Source: CAZXPY01 sp964643435 (GTDB lineage Bacteria > Patescibacteriota > Microgenomatia > Woykebacterales > RBG-16-39-9b). Taken from it: a stretch of 64,000 bases of DNA. The DNA lies in the NCBI GenBank assembly GCA_964643435.1, contig CAZXPY010000001.1, forward strand, positions 124,001-188,000, in the 5' to 3' direction. The notes below the pieces were generated by a model. That model was not told the origin of the DNA, made no database searches, and saw only the letters and a program-made list of their open reading frames with translations. A program made the position numbers and the translations under genes. Within the stretch, counting starts at the first letter, position 1. Each line of letters opens with the position of its first letter. This document shows positions 36,734 to 44,253 of the stretch, piece after piece.

Positions 36734-37497
36734 TGAGAACTTACAGCGTAGAAGGAATTGTACTTTCCAGAGCCGATTTTGGGGAAACCGATCGAATTTT
36801 AACGATTTTTACAAGAGAAAAAGGGAAAATTACCGCCGCCGCCAAAGGAATTAGAAAAATTACTTCCCGACGGGCTTCTAGCTTAGAACCCTTAAATTAT
36901 TCGAGAATTTTGCTTTCAAAAGGCGCAAATTTAGATACCATTACCCAAACCCAAATACTCCATTCTTTTAAAAATATTCCTAATAATCTTGAAAAAATTG
37001 CTTACTCCTTTCAAATAAGTGAATTAGTAGATTCATTTTTTGGAGAGGAACAACCATCAAAGAGTGCTTTTGAACTTTTACTCACCACTTTGAATAAATT
37101 AGATAGACAAAAAGATCTTGAGCGGACAAAGATTATATTGCGCGGATTTGAACTTAAACTATTATTTTCAGTTGGATTTGGTCCCTCCTTGCAAGCTTGC
37201 GTGCTCTGTAAAAAAATCTTGAGAAAAGAAACAAACTTTTTCTCAGCTGACCTTGGTGGTATTATTCATAAGAACTGTTCGTATGAAAGTTACCTCACAT
37301 TACCAGTTAGCGTTAATGCGCTTAAAGTGTTGCGTTTTTTACAAAAAAAGCCTTTTAGTGAAATCGAAAAGCTTGTTTTGGGGGAGAGGATAAAAGATGA
37401 AGTTGAGAGAATCTTAAAGTTTTATATTGAATACCTGCTTGAAAATGAACTGCGAAGCGCTGATTTTATAAAGAAAATAACATCTTCCCCGGGCTAA
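36733..37497 (+). CDS. recO: DNA repair protein RecO
   Basis: 254 residues from the ATG at 36733, which shares one base with the upstream TGA. The N-terminal OB fold shows EGIVLSRADFGETDRILTIF and GKITAAAKGIRK, and the helical C-terminal part has a zinc-binding CVLCKK with a later Cys. RecO loads RecA on gaps with RecR/RecF. It is the last gene of the glycan-operon run and has a typical length. Its last codons (Ser-Ser-Pro-Gly-stop) lie inside an inverted repeat, so the C-terminus may have been changed by an inserted element. Confidence 0.9.
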   Translation: MRTYSVEGIVLSRADFGETDRILTIFTREKGKITAAAKGIRKITSRRASSLEPLNYSRILLSKGANLDTITQTQILHSFKNIPNNLEKIAYSFQISELVDSFFGEEQPSKSAFELLLTTLNKLDRQKDLERTKIILRGFELKLLFSVGFGPSLQACVLCKKILRKETNFFSADLGGIIHKNCSYESYLTLPVSVNALKVLRFLQKKPFSEIEKLVLGERIKDEVERILKFYIEYLLENELRSADFIKKITSSPG

Positions 37498-37580
37498 AGC
37501 CCAGGGTTTTCACCTCAAAAGGAAGATGTTTTACAGCTTCAATTCATCCCCGTACTAAAGCATGGAGTTTTCTTGAAGCT
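37479..37580. repeat. Two tandem nested inverted repeats, IS200/IS605-end-like
   Basis: Unit 1: a 10-base inverted repeat, AACATCTTCC (37479-37488) with GGAAGATGTT (37521-37530), encloses a GGGC-TAAA-GCCC hairpin (37491-37502) with flanking CCC/GGG pairing. Unit 2: AGCTTCAA (37535-37542) with TTGAAGCT (37573-37580) encloses a similar imperfect hairpin with a CTAAAGC loop (37547-37564). Both inner hairpins are followed by GTTTTC. This form is known from the ends of IS200/IS605-type elements. There is no transposase between or near them, so they are best seen as relics or a non-autonomous repeat. Confidence 0.55.
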
Positions 37581-37600
37581 TTTAATAAATACCTTAAAAA

Positions 37601-37682
37601 AGTGAGGGTCAATAAATTCAGTATACTGACCCTCAAGAAGGCAATTTGCGTCTTGTTCTTGAATAAATTGACCCCCCCACTC
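37601..37682. repeat. Small inverted-repeat element (MITE-like)
   Basis: Left arm AGTGAGGGTCAATAAATT (37601-37618) and right arm (37661-37682, read on the minus strand as AGTGGGGGGGTCAATTTATT) form imperfect terminal inverted repeats around about 45 bases. Inside the left arm lies a perfect TGAGGGTCA/TGACCCTCA pair (37603-37611 and 37627-37635) around the palindrome CAGTATACTG. No coding sequence is present. The right arm touches the csrA stop codon. Confidence 0.45.
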
Positions 37683-37878
37683 AAGTTTTAGAAGGTGTTT
37701 GATCTCCGGGCGCAGCGGGAGACCTATTCCGGTAAAGAAGCTCCTCCCGCATTACAGTGATCTCTTTTGGAGCTTCTATACCAAGCTTGACTCGGTCACG
37801 TTCCACTGCAATGACCGTCACCAAAATGTTCCCCCGAATAACGATGGTTTGGTCAACCTTCCTTGTGAGGATAAGCAC
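37681..37878 (-). CDS. csrA: Carbon storage regulator CsrA
   Basis: 65 residues from the GTG at 37876-37878, chosen because AAAGGAGGGG lies just upstream and the family begins exactly there (VLILTRKVDQTIVI). The rest is textbook CsrA: VTVIAVERDRVKLGIEAPKE, then VMREELL with the RNA-binding Arg near residue 45, and a short charged tail. CsrA dimers bind GGA in RNA hairpins and block or stabilise mRNAs. Upstream in-frame codons give an unrelated N-terminus and are not used. The gene is on the opposite strand to its neighbours, has more G/C than they do, and lies beside repeat relics, which suggests acquisition. No fliW or flagellar gene is seen. Confidence 0.85.
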   Translation of the reverse strand: MLILTRKVDQTIVIRGNILVTVIAVERDRVKLGIEAPKEITVMREELLYRNRSPAAPGDQTPSKT

Positions 37879-37958
37879 GATCCCCTCCTTTGGGTCTGCG
37901 AAATTCCAGACTGACTGTCTAATAATAAAATAAATAAAGGTAACAAGCAAGGAGGTAA

Positions 37959-37987
37959 TTGCAAACTGGTTTTCTACGTTTTATAAT
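37959..37987 (+). promoter_or_regulatory. Sigma70-type promoter for glyS
   Basis: TTGCAA (37959-37964), 17 bases, TATAAT (37982-37987). The ATG at 37997 follows nine bases later, so the transcript should have a leader of at most about three bases and no Shine-Dalgarno sequence. Confidence 0.7.
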
Positions 37988-37996
37988 TTTAGCCAT

Positions 37997-39316
37997 ATGG
38001 CTAAAAACCCAAAATTAATGGAAAAAATAGTTTCCCTTTGTAAAAGACGGGGATTTGTTTTTCCGGGAAGTGAGATTTACGGTGGTATTGCCGGAATTTA
38101 TGATCTTGGACCTTTGGGAGTGGAACTTGCCAACAATATAAAAAGGGAGTGGTGGAAAAATGTCGTCCAAGATCGCGATAACGTGGTTGGGCTCGATAGT
38201 GCAATATTAATGAACCGTCAAGTTTGGCACGCTTCCGGGCATGTAGAAGGGTTTGTAGATCCCTTAATTGAGTGTAAAAATTGCCATTCCCGATTCCGCG
38301 AAGATACGCTCAGAGAAAAAGTTAAAAGCCAAAAGTTAAAAGTCAGATGTCCGGTTTGTGGAAAAAACGATTGGACCCCACCGCGGATGTTTAATCTAAT
38401 GTTCAAAACTCATATCGGTCCGGTTGAGGACAGGGCATCCGAAACTTATCTTCGGCCGGAAACAGCCCAAGGAATTTTTGTCAATTTTAGCAATATTTTA
38501 GATACAATGAGGGTTAAACTTCCATTCGGTATTGCCCAAATAGGAAAGGGATTTAGAAACGAAATTATTACTGGTAATTTCCTATTTCGGGTACGCGAGT
38601 TTGAAATGATGGAATTAGAATATTTTACCTATCCTACTCAGGCAGAGAAAGGTTTTGAATATTGGCAGAAAGAAAGAATGGATTGGTATTTAAGTCTTGG
38701 TTTGAAGAAAGAAAACCTTCGTTTCCGAGAACATAAAGATACCGAGAGGGCTCATTACGCAGTAAGATCCGTGGATATCGAATATAACTGGCCCTTTATG
38801 GATTGGGGAGAGCTGGAGGGAATCGCCAACCGGACCGATTATGATCTAAAATCCCATTCTCAAGAAAGTGGTATAAACCTTTCTTATTTTGGCCAAGATT
38901 CCAAAGAAAAAATAATTCCTTACGTAATCGAACCTTCGGTTGGGATCGGCCGAGCAATGCTTGCCCTTTTGATCGATGCTTACACCGAAGATGGAGAGAG
39001 GGTTATTTTAAAATTAAATTCAGTACTTGCACCAGTAAAAGTGGCGGTTTTTCCCCTGTTGGCTAATAAACCTCCTTTAGTTAAAAAGGCGCGGTCAATT
39101 TACGAAGATCTAAAGACCAAGATTTCTGGTCTTGTTGTTTGGGATGATCGGGGCAATATCGGCAAGCGCTACTACGCCCAGGATGAAATCGGTACACCTT
39201 ATTGTATCACTGTCGATTTTCAGACCCTTGAGGATGACACTGTAACAATCCGCGACCGCGATACAACAAAACAAACAAGAGTGAAAGTAGAAAAAATTCT
39301 CTCCAACCTTACATAA
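37997..39316 (+). CDS. glyS: Glycyl-tRNA synthetase, dimeric class II type
   Basis: 439 residues, the GRS1/GlyQS single-chain form. GFVFPGSEIYGGIAGIYDLG opens the catalytic domain, HASGHVEGFVDP and a zinc pair of CxxC motifs (ECKNCHSRF; RCPVCGK) follow. YLRPETAQGIFVNF is motif 2 neighbourhood, FRNEI and VREFEMMELEYF continue it, and IEPSVGIGRAML is motif 3. The C-terminal anticodon-binding domain is complete. It charges tRNA-Gly. The stretch between the two CxxC pairs (KVKSQKLKVRC) is encoded by a simple AAAGTTAAAAG-type repeat. It has its own promoter and separates the glycan island from the dcw cluster. Confidence 0.95.
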   Translation: MAKNPKLMEKIVSLCKRRGFVFPGSEIYGGIAGIYDLGPLGVELANNIKREWWKNVVQDRDNVVGLDSAILMNRQVWHASGHVEGFVDPLIECKNCHSRFREDTLREKVKSQKLKVRCPVCGKNDWTPPRMFNLMFKTHIGPVEDRASETYLRPETAQGIFVNFSNILDTMRVKLPFGIAQIGKGFRNEIITGNFLFRVREFEMMELEYFTYPTQAEKGFEYWQKERMDWYLSLGLKKENLRFREHKDTERAHYAVRSVDIEYNWPFMDWGELEGIANRTDYDLKSHSQESGINLSYFGQDSKEKIIPYVIEPSVGIGRAMLALLIDAYTEDGERVILKLNSVLAPVKVAVFPLLANKPPLVKKARSIYEDLKTKISGLVVWDDRGNIGKRYYAQDEIGTPYCITVDFQTLEDDTVTIRDRDTTKQTRVKVEKILSNLT

Positions 39317-39366
39317 GTTTCTTCTAAACTCAGCTAAATCCAACCTCGGTATATTTATCCTTTATT

Positions 39367-39387
39367 TATTTTCACGTGTGGAAAATA
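39367..39387. repeat. Short hairpin upstream of the mraZ promoter
   Basis: TATTTTC (39367-39373) and GAAAATA (39381-39387) form a perfect 7-base stem with a CACGTG-containing loop. It lies between glyS and the mraZ -35 box. It is not followed by a T-run, so it looks more like an operator-type site than a terminator. Confidence 0.35.
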
Positions 39388-39392
39388 GGGTA

Positions 39393-39422
39393 TTGACAAG
39401 AGGTCAAACTAGGTTCTATTAT
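39393..39422 (+). promoter_or_regulatory. Sigma70-type promoter of the dcw cluster (mraZ promoter)
   Basis: TTGACA (39393-39398), 18 bases, TATTAT (39417-39422). The predicted start site near 39429 falls in the first MraZ box, leaving an 80-base leader before mraZ. Confidence 0.75.
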
Positions 39423-39427
39423 ATACT

Positions 39428-39464
39428 AAAGTGGTAAAAAGGGGAAATAAGTGGTAAATAGTGT
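39428..39464 (+). promoter_or_regulatory. Four MraZ-type boxes at a 10-base period
   Basis: Four 7-mers separated by three bases: AAAGTGG (39428), AAAGGGG (39438), TAAGTGG (39448), ATAGTGT (39458). Tandem AAAGTG[T/G] boxes with 3-base spacers are the published MraZ target in mycoplasmas, and TGGGN repeats with the same 10-base period are the E. coli form. They overlap the predicted transcription start, so MraZ bound here should repress its own operon. Confidence 0.75.
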
Positions 39465-39508
39465 AACATTTTATCACTAATAACTAGCCTGCCTTCATCT
39501 GGACAGCA

Positions 39509-39934
39509 ATGTTTTTAGGGGAATATAGACATTCAATTGATTATAAGGGCCGGTTATCGATTCCAAAGAAGTTTCGAAGCGATTTGATTGGTGGGGTGAT
39601 AACCAGAGGATTGGACGGTTGTTTATTTTTATACCCCAAAAAAGATTGGGAGACATTAAGTGAAAGAATACAAGATTTACCACTTACAAAAGAAGACGCC
39701 CGCTCTTTTGCCCGCTATATTTTTTCCGGGGCAGAGAGATTAGATTTTGATAAGCTAGGTCGGACCCGGATTCCAGAGAGTTTAAGAACCTATGCAAAAT
39801 TAAAAACTGAAGTTGTTTTGGTTGGGGTAGCAATAAGAGTGGAAGTTTGGAATAAGGATATTTGGGAAAAGTATAAAAAGCGAACTGAAAGTGAAGGAGA
39901 GAAAACAGCTGAAAAATTAACAGGAGCAATATAG
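39509..39934 (+). CDS. mraZ: Transcriptional regulator MraZ
   Basis: 141 residues with two AbrB/MazE-like swapped-hairpin repeats: YKGRLSIPKKFR near residues 11-22 and DKLGRTRIPESLRTYA near 82-97. MraZ forms a ring that binds tandem DNA repeats in its own promoter and controls the dcw cluster; it can also affect RsmH. Length and position (first gene, followed by rsmH) are standard. There is no visible Shine-Dalgarno sequence before the ATG. The stop overlaps the likely rsmH start region. Confidence 0.94.
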   Translation: MFLGEYRHSIDYKGRLSIPKKFRSDLIGGVITRGLDGCLFLYPKKDWETLSERIQDLPLTKEDARSFARYIFSGAERLDFDKLGRTRIPESLRTYAKLKTEVVLVGVAIRVEVWNKDIWEKYKKRTESEGEKTAEKLTGAI

Positions 39935-40800
39935 AAAAGTTCCATAAAAGTGTACTTTTAAAAGAAGTTTTGAACTATCTTGAACCAAAAGTAGGCAAGA
40001 GATTTATTGATGCCACAATCGGTGGTGGCGGACATACAAAGGAACTTTTGGGGCAAGGCGCGAGTGTTCTAGGAATAGATTTTGATCCGGTCTCAATTGA
40101 ATTTGTTAAAAAAACTATAAAAAGTAAGCACTTAAAACTTGTTTGTGGGAACTTTGCCGATATTAAAAATATTGCGGTAGCAGCCAATTTTAACAAAGTT
40201 AATGGGATACTTTTTGACTTAGGAGTGTCTTCTCACCAACTTGAAAGCGCGGAGAGAGGTTTTAGTTTTCAGAGAAACGCTTCTTTGGACATGCGGATGA
40301 ATCCAAAACTAGCGGTAACAGCCGCAGATTTAGTTAACGGCTTGAACGAAGGAGAATTAAATGAGCTACTTACTAAATATGGTCAAGAGAGTAGTAGCCG
40401 GCGTATTGGGGCTGCTCTGGTACGAGCCAGAATAAAGAAAAAAATTGAAACGACTCAAGAGTTAGTAGAAATTATTCAAGGAATAGTTCCAAGAAGAGGG
40501 AAATTACACCCGGCCACAAAAACTTTTTTGGCGCTGCGTATTGCGGTTAACGATGAGTTAAACAATTTAAGGAAGGGATTAGAGGATTCACTAGCACTTT
40601 TAAAAAGAAAGGGAAGAATTTTAGTAATAAGTTTCCATTCTTTGGAAGATAAAATTGTTAAAGAATTTTTTAAAGAAAAAAAGAAATCAGGAGTTTTAAA
40701 GATTTTAACTAAAAAACCGATTGTACCTAGTCTTGAGGAAATAAGTTTAAACAGCCGATCAAGAAGTGCAAAGTTAAGGGTAGGGGAGTTAATACATTAA
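39931..40800 (+). CDS. rsmH: 16S rRNA (cytosine(1402)-N(4))-methyltransferase RsmH, probable ATA start
   Basis: The family N-terminus HxxVLLxEVL is present (HKSVLLKEVL, 39943-39972) but lies upstream of the first conventional start, a TTG at 39970. The frame opens after a TGA at 39910, and the only candidate initiators before the conserved His are ATT at 39916 and ATA at 39931; AGGAG at 39922-39926 favours ATA. This gives about 289 residues instead of 276. The core is complete: FIDATIGGGGHT (SAM loop), FDLGVSSHQLESAERGFSF, SRRIGAALVRAR, PATKTFLALRIAVNDEL and ISFHSLEDKIVK. It methylates C1402 of 16S rRNA. The start overlaps the mraZ stop by four bases. Confidence 0.9.
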   Translation: MEKFHKSVLLKEVLNYLEPKVGKRFIDATIGGGGHTKELLGQGASVLGIDFDPVSIEFVKKTIKSKHLKLVCGNFADIKNIAVAANFNKVNGILFDLGVSSHQLESAERGFSFQRNASLDMRMNPKLAVTAADLVNGLNEGELNELLTKYGQESSSRRIGAALVRARIKKKIETTQELVEIIQGIVPRRGKLHPATKTFLALRIAVNDELNNLRKGLEDSLALLKRKGRILVISFHSLEDKIVKEFFKEKKKSGVLKILTKKPIVPSLEEISLNSRSRSAKLRVGELIH

Positions 40801-40805
40801 ATAAT

Positions 40806-41123
40806 ATGAAGGTTAAAGATAAAAAAAAGAAAATACTTGGTTTTTTTCCTAAAGGAATATTAGGTATATCCTTATTTTCAGTGATCGTGCTTTCCTTAGT
40901 ACAACTTTTTCTTTCTAATAAATTGTCCGTTCAAGGTAGCGACTTAACTAGAACCACTAAAGAAATTGAAAAATTCACAATTGAAAACGATATCTTAAGA
41001 AATGAAATTCAAAAGTATAGTTCTTTAGCAAGAATTGAAGAATACGCTCTAAATTCGGGAATGATTAAACAAACCCAAGTCCAATTTGTTAAAAGTGGAG
41101 GGAGCGTTGCCCTTAAACAATAG
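40806..41123 (+). CDS. ftsL: FtsL/FtsB-like septum protein
   Basis: 105 residues: a basic N-terminus, one membrane helix (about 13-37), then a heptad-like coiled coil (about 44-80) ending in a short IEEYALNSGMIK segment. This is the usual FtsL layout: a bitopic protein that links FtsQ/FtsB to FtsI and FtsW. FtsL sequences are poorly conserved, so the call rests on architecture and on the position between rsmH and ftsI. The stop directly abuts the next ATG. Confidence 0.8.
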   Translation: MKVKDKKKKILGFFPKGILGISLFSVIVLSLVQLFLSNKLSVQGSDLTRTTKEIEKFTIENDILRNEIQKYSSLARIEEYALNSGMIKQTQVQFVKSGGSVALKQ

Positions 41124-42896
41124 ATGCGAAGAGAAAATTTTCTCTTTGTAATTATTATTCTTTTCTCCTTTGGAATCCTAGCTAGACTTTACCTTTGGCA
41201 GGTAATAGATTACGAAAAATTTAAAGCCGCCGCAGAAGCCCAGCATCTCACTCTAACCCAAATTTCCCCAAGACGAGGCGAAATTAAAACTTCAGATAAT
41301 TTTTCAATCGTATCAAACGAACCCGCTTTTTTAGTCTATGCCTCTCCTTCAGAATTGAAAAAGAAAGGTTTAGAAGAAAAAATTAGCTTCCCGGAGGCAG
41401 TTAAAAAAACAATTGACGCAATTCTACCATTTATATTAGAGGAACGTTTTAGAGAGGCTTCAAGTAGTGCCGAGATAATCGAAAAAGCTGAAATTGTCAA
41501 AGAAGTTCAAAATGATTTAAAAGAGAGGCTAAGTAGTGAAAGGTTAGATTGGGTTGTCCTTAAACATAAGATGAGTAAAGATTTAGCTGATAGAATTAGA
41601 GAGAAAAAGATCCCTTGGGTTGGTTTGGAAAAGGAAGACCGACGCTTTTATCCAGAGGCCTCATTAAGTGCTCATACAGTTGGTTTTGTTGGTTCTGATG
41701 ATGTTGGAAGGAATAAGGGTTATTTTGGTTTAGAAGGTTATTATGATCGGGAACTTAAAGGTAGAATTGGTAAAGTAAAGGCCGAAGTTGATGCTGGTGG
41801 AAACATAATTTTAGTCGGCGAAAGAGGAGGGATACCAAAAACGGACGGTCGTGATCTTCTGACCACAATCGACAGGCCAATTCAGTATATATTAGAGAAA
41901 AAATTGGCAGAGGGTCTTCAAAAATACGGGGCTAAAGCGGCAACGGCAATAGTTTTAGATCCAAAAAGTGGAGCCGTTTTAGCATCGGCTAACTTACCAA
42001 ATTATGAACCCCAAAGATGGAAAGCTTACCCCCAAGAGCTTTTCAAAAACAGTGCGGTTGCTGATACCTACGAACCTGGTTCCACCTTTAAAATTATTAC
42101 TTTTGCGGCGGCTCTAAATGAAAATCTAATAAAACCAGAAACAAAATGTGAATGTAAAGAGCCATTGCAAATAGGTGGATTTACAATTAGAACCTGGAAC
42201 AATCAATACCATCCCGATTCTACAATGACGCAAGTACTCCAAAACTCCGATAATATTGGTGCAGCGGGGATAAGTAGGAGTCTGGGCGCAAACAAGTTTT
42301 TAAGATATATTAAAAATTTTGGCTTTGGAGAAATAACCGGCATTGATCTACAAGAAGAGGCGACCGGTATTATAAAGGAAAAAAAAGATTGGAAAGAAAT
42401 CGATTTGGTAACCGCTTCCTTCGGTCAAGGTTTAAGCGTTACTGCCTTGCAGATGGTGAGAGCGGTAGCAACAATTGCTAACGGCGGTAAGTTGATGAAA
42501 CCCTATATTGTGCAGAGAATCGAGGGTCCTGATAAGAGTGTTGGGATTGGTTCTAAAATGGAAAGGCAAGTGATAAAACCTGAAGCTGCCAAAATTTTAA
42601 CGGAAATGATGGTGGCAGCAGTCGAGGGTGGTGAGGCTAAAAAGTTAATCCCAAAAGGATATCGAATGGCGGGAAAAACTGGAACGGCTCAAATACCAAT
42701 AGCCGGACACTATGACCCTAAGAAGACGGTAGCCTCTTTTGTTGGTTTTGGACCAGTGGATGATCCTAAATTTGTGATGTTAGTTCGTTATACCGAACCT
42801 TCTTCTTCTCCCTTTGGTGCAGAAACAGCGGCACCAACCTTTTTCGACATAACTAAAGAGCTATTTAATTACTACAAAATCGCTCCTTCTAAATAA
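41124..42896 (+). CDS. ftsI: Peptidoglycan D,D-transpeptidase FtsI (class B PBP)
   Basis: 590 residues. One N-terminal membrane helix (about 6-26) and a pedestal/dimer domain beginning ISPRRGEI are followed by the transpeptidase domain with all three active-site motifs: SxxK in EPGSTFK (Ser320), SxN as Ser375-Asp-Asn, and KTG in AGKTGTAQ (Lys518). It cross-links septal peptidoglycan together with FtsW. No PASTA domains follow. It is co-directional with ftsL without a gap and is followed by a dyad and a separate promoter for murE. Confidence 0.95.
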   Translation: MRRENFLFVIIILFSFGILARLYLWQVIDYEKFKAAAEAQHLTLTQISPRRGEIKTSDNFSIVSNEPAFLVYASPSELKKKGLEEKISFPEAVKKTIDAILPFILEERFREASSSAEIIEKAEIVKEVQNDLKERLSSERLDWVVLKHKMSKDLADRIREKKIPWVGLEKEDRRFYPEASLSAHTVGFVGSDDVGRNKGYFGLEGYYDRELKGRIGKVKAEVDAGGNIILVGERGGIPKTDGRDLLTTIDRPIQYILEKKLAEGLQKYGAKAATAIVLDPKSGAVLASANLPNYEPQRWKAYPQELFKNSAVADTYEPGSTFKIITFAAALNENLIKPETKCECKEPLQIGGFTIRTWNNQYHPDSTMTQVLQNSDNIGAAGISRSLGANKFLRYIKNFGFGEITGIDLQEEATGIIKEKKDWKEIDLVTASFGQGLSVTALQMVRAVATIANGGKLMKPYIVQRIEGPDKSVGIGSKMERQVIKPEAAKILTEMMVAAVEGGEAKKLIPKGYRMAGKTGTAQIPIAGHYDPKKTVASFVGFGPVDDPKFVMLVRYTEPSSSPFGAETAAPTFFDITKELFNYYKIAPSK

Positions 42897-42902
42897 TTGA
42901 TT

Positions 42903-42957
42903 TTTAAGTAACTTAAATGTTTGTGATCTTAATGGGGATTGTGGTAGAATTTGCAAA
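42903..42957 (+). promoter_or_regulatory. Promoter with upstream dyad before murE
   Basis: A perfect 7-base palindrome, TTTAAGT-A-ACTTAAA (42903-42917), lies just before TTGTGA (42921-42926, -35), 18 bases and TAGAAT (42945-42950) with a TGG extension. The ATG at 42958 follows exactly seven bases later with no Shine-Dalgarno sequence. The dyad is placed as an operator would be. Confidence 0.6.
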
Positions 42958-44253
42958 ATGACGGGGGGCTTGAAGAATCTCGTTCCTCAAGGGTTAAAAA
43001 ATATTTACCACTTAGTGCGTGCCTACGGAAGCGCTCTTTTTTTTGGTTTTCCAGGTACTAAATTGAAGATTATCGGTGTGACTGGTACGGATGGGAAAAC
43101 TACGGTTGTGAATTTGATCTACCACATTTTAAAACAAGCGGGATTTAAAGTTTCGATGATTTCAACAACCAAGGCAGTTATTGGCGAAAAAGAGCTCGAT
43201 ACTGGTCTTCACGTGACTACTCCAGATTCGATACAGATTCAGAGACTTCTGAATAAAATGTTGAAAGTTGGTAGCGAATACGTTGTTTTAGAGGTGACTA
43301 GCCATGCTTTAGATCAAAATCGAGTTGCCGCTATCAATTTTTTTACCGGCGTTGTAACCAATATAACAACCGAACATCTTGATTATCACAAAACCTACAA
43401 AAATTATTTAACTACAAAGGCAAAATTGTTAAATGGGGTAAAGTTTCGAGTTCTAAATGCTGACGATCTCTCTTACCGCGAACTTAAAAAATTAGGAAAC
43501 GGAGAAAGAGTAAGCTATTCTATTAGAGATAAGGCCGATTTTAAGGCTGGGGAAGTAAAATTAAAAGAGAAGAAATTGGAATTTACAGTAACCTTTGTCG
43601 ATAAACAAAAAAAGCACCAAAAAATTAAATTAGTTGCCGATCTTTTTGGAGAATACAATGTTTATAATCTTTTAGCGGCTTTGGCGACCTGTGTTTCCGT
43701 AGGAGTAAAAATCGAAAAGATAATTTCAGCAATTGCAAACTTTAAGAGGATACCCGGAAGGATGCAATATATTGGCGAATCTCAAAATTTCGACGCTGTT
43801 ATAGATTTCGCTCATACTCCAAATGCCTTGGAAAACGCACTCAAAGCTTTGAGACTAATGACTAGCGGTAGGATAATTGCTGTTTTTGGAGCCGCTGGTG
43901 AGCGAGACAGCCAAAAAAGAGAACCGATGGGAGAAATTGCGGCTAGTCTAGCAGATTTAGTTATTGTTACTAGTGAGGATCCAAGGAATGAAAAAGCGGA
44001 AAAAATTATTGACAGAATAGCGGCTGGCGTCGAAAAAACAGGCGGGCGTTTGGGTGAGACTTATTGGAAAATAGCCGACCGCAAGAAAGCGATTTTTTTT
44101 GCTGTCTCTTTAGCTAAAAGAGGTGATTTAGTAGTCAGTTTTGGTAAGGGACACGAACAAAGTATGAACTTTTTTGGTCAAGAAATCCCTTGGAATGAAG
44201 AAGAGGTTGTTCGAACCGCTCTAAAGGGAAAAACAATTTATGGCAAAAAGTAA
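42958..44253 (+). CDS. murE: MurE-type Mur ligase (UDP-MurNAc-tripeptide synthetase), short form
   Basis: 431 residues, with the ATP-binding GVTGTDGKTTVV at about 37-48 rather than past residue 100, so the usual N-terminal UDP-binding domain is nearly absent. VTTPDSIQIQ, LEVTSHALDQNR, TTEHLDYHKTY, the NLLAALA region and FAHTPNAL mark the central domain. TSEDPRNEKAEKI takes the place of the DNPR motif that selects meso-diaminopimelate, keeping the Arg. It most likely adds mDAP to UDP-MurNAc-Ala-Glu. Its own leaderless-type promoter lies upstream. Confidence 0.88.
   Translation: MTGGLKNLVPQGLKNIYHLVRAYGSALFFGFPGTKLKIIGVTGTDGKTTVVNLIYHILKQAGFKVSMISTTKAVIGEKELDTGLHVTTPDSIQIQRLLNKMLKVGSEYVVLEVTSHALDQNRVAAINFFTGVVTNITTEHLDYHKTYKNYLTTKAKLLNGVKFRVLNADDLSYRELKKLGNGERVSYSIRDKADFKAGEVKLKEKKLEFTVTFVDKQKKHQKIKLVADLFGEYNVYNLLAALATCVSVGVKIEKIISAIANFKRIPGRMQYIGESQNFDAVIDFAHTPNALENALKALRLMTSGRIIAVFGAAGERDSQKREPMGEIAASLADLVIVTSEDPRNEKAEKIIDRIAAGVEKTGGRLGETYWKIADRKKAIFFAVSLAKRGDLVVSFGKGHEQSMNFFGQEIPWNEEEVVRTALKGKTIYGKK

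Noticed and set aside
37879..37950. Longer N-terminus for CsrA
   Set aside because: The extra residues are unlike any CsrA, while AAAGGAGGGG sits right before the GTG at 37878, where the family begins.
37949..38018. Small peptide starting at TTG 37959 behind AAGGAGG
   Set aside because: The spacing is only three bases, the TTG is part of the glyS -35 box, and the frame ends within glyS without any recognisable feature.
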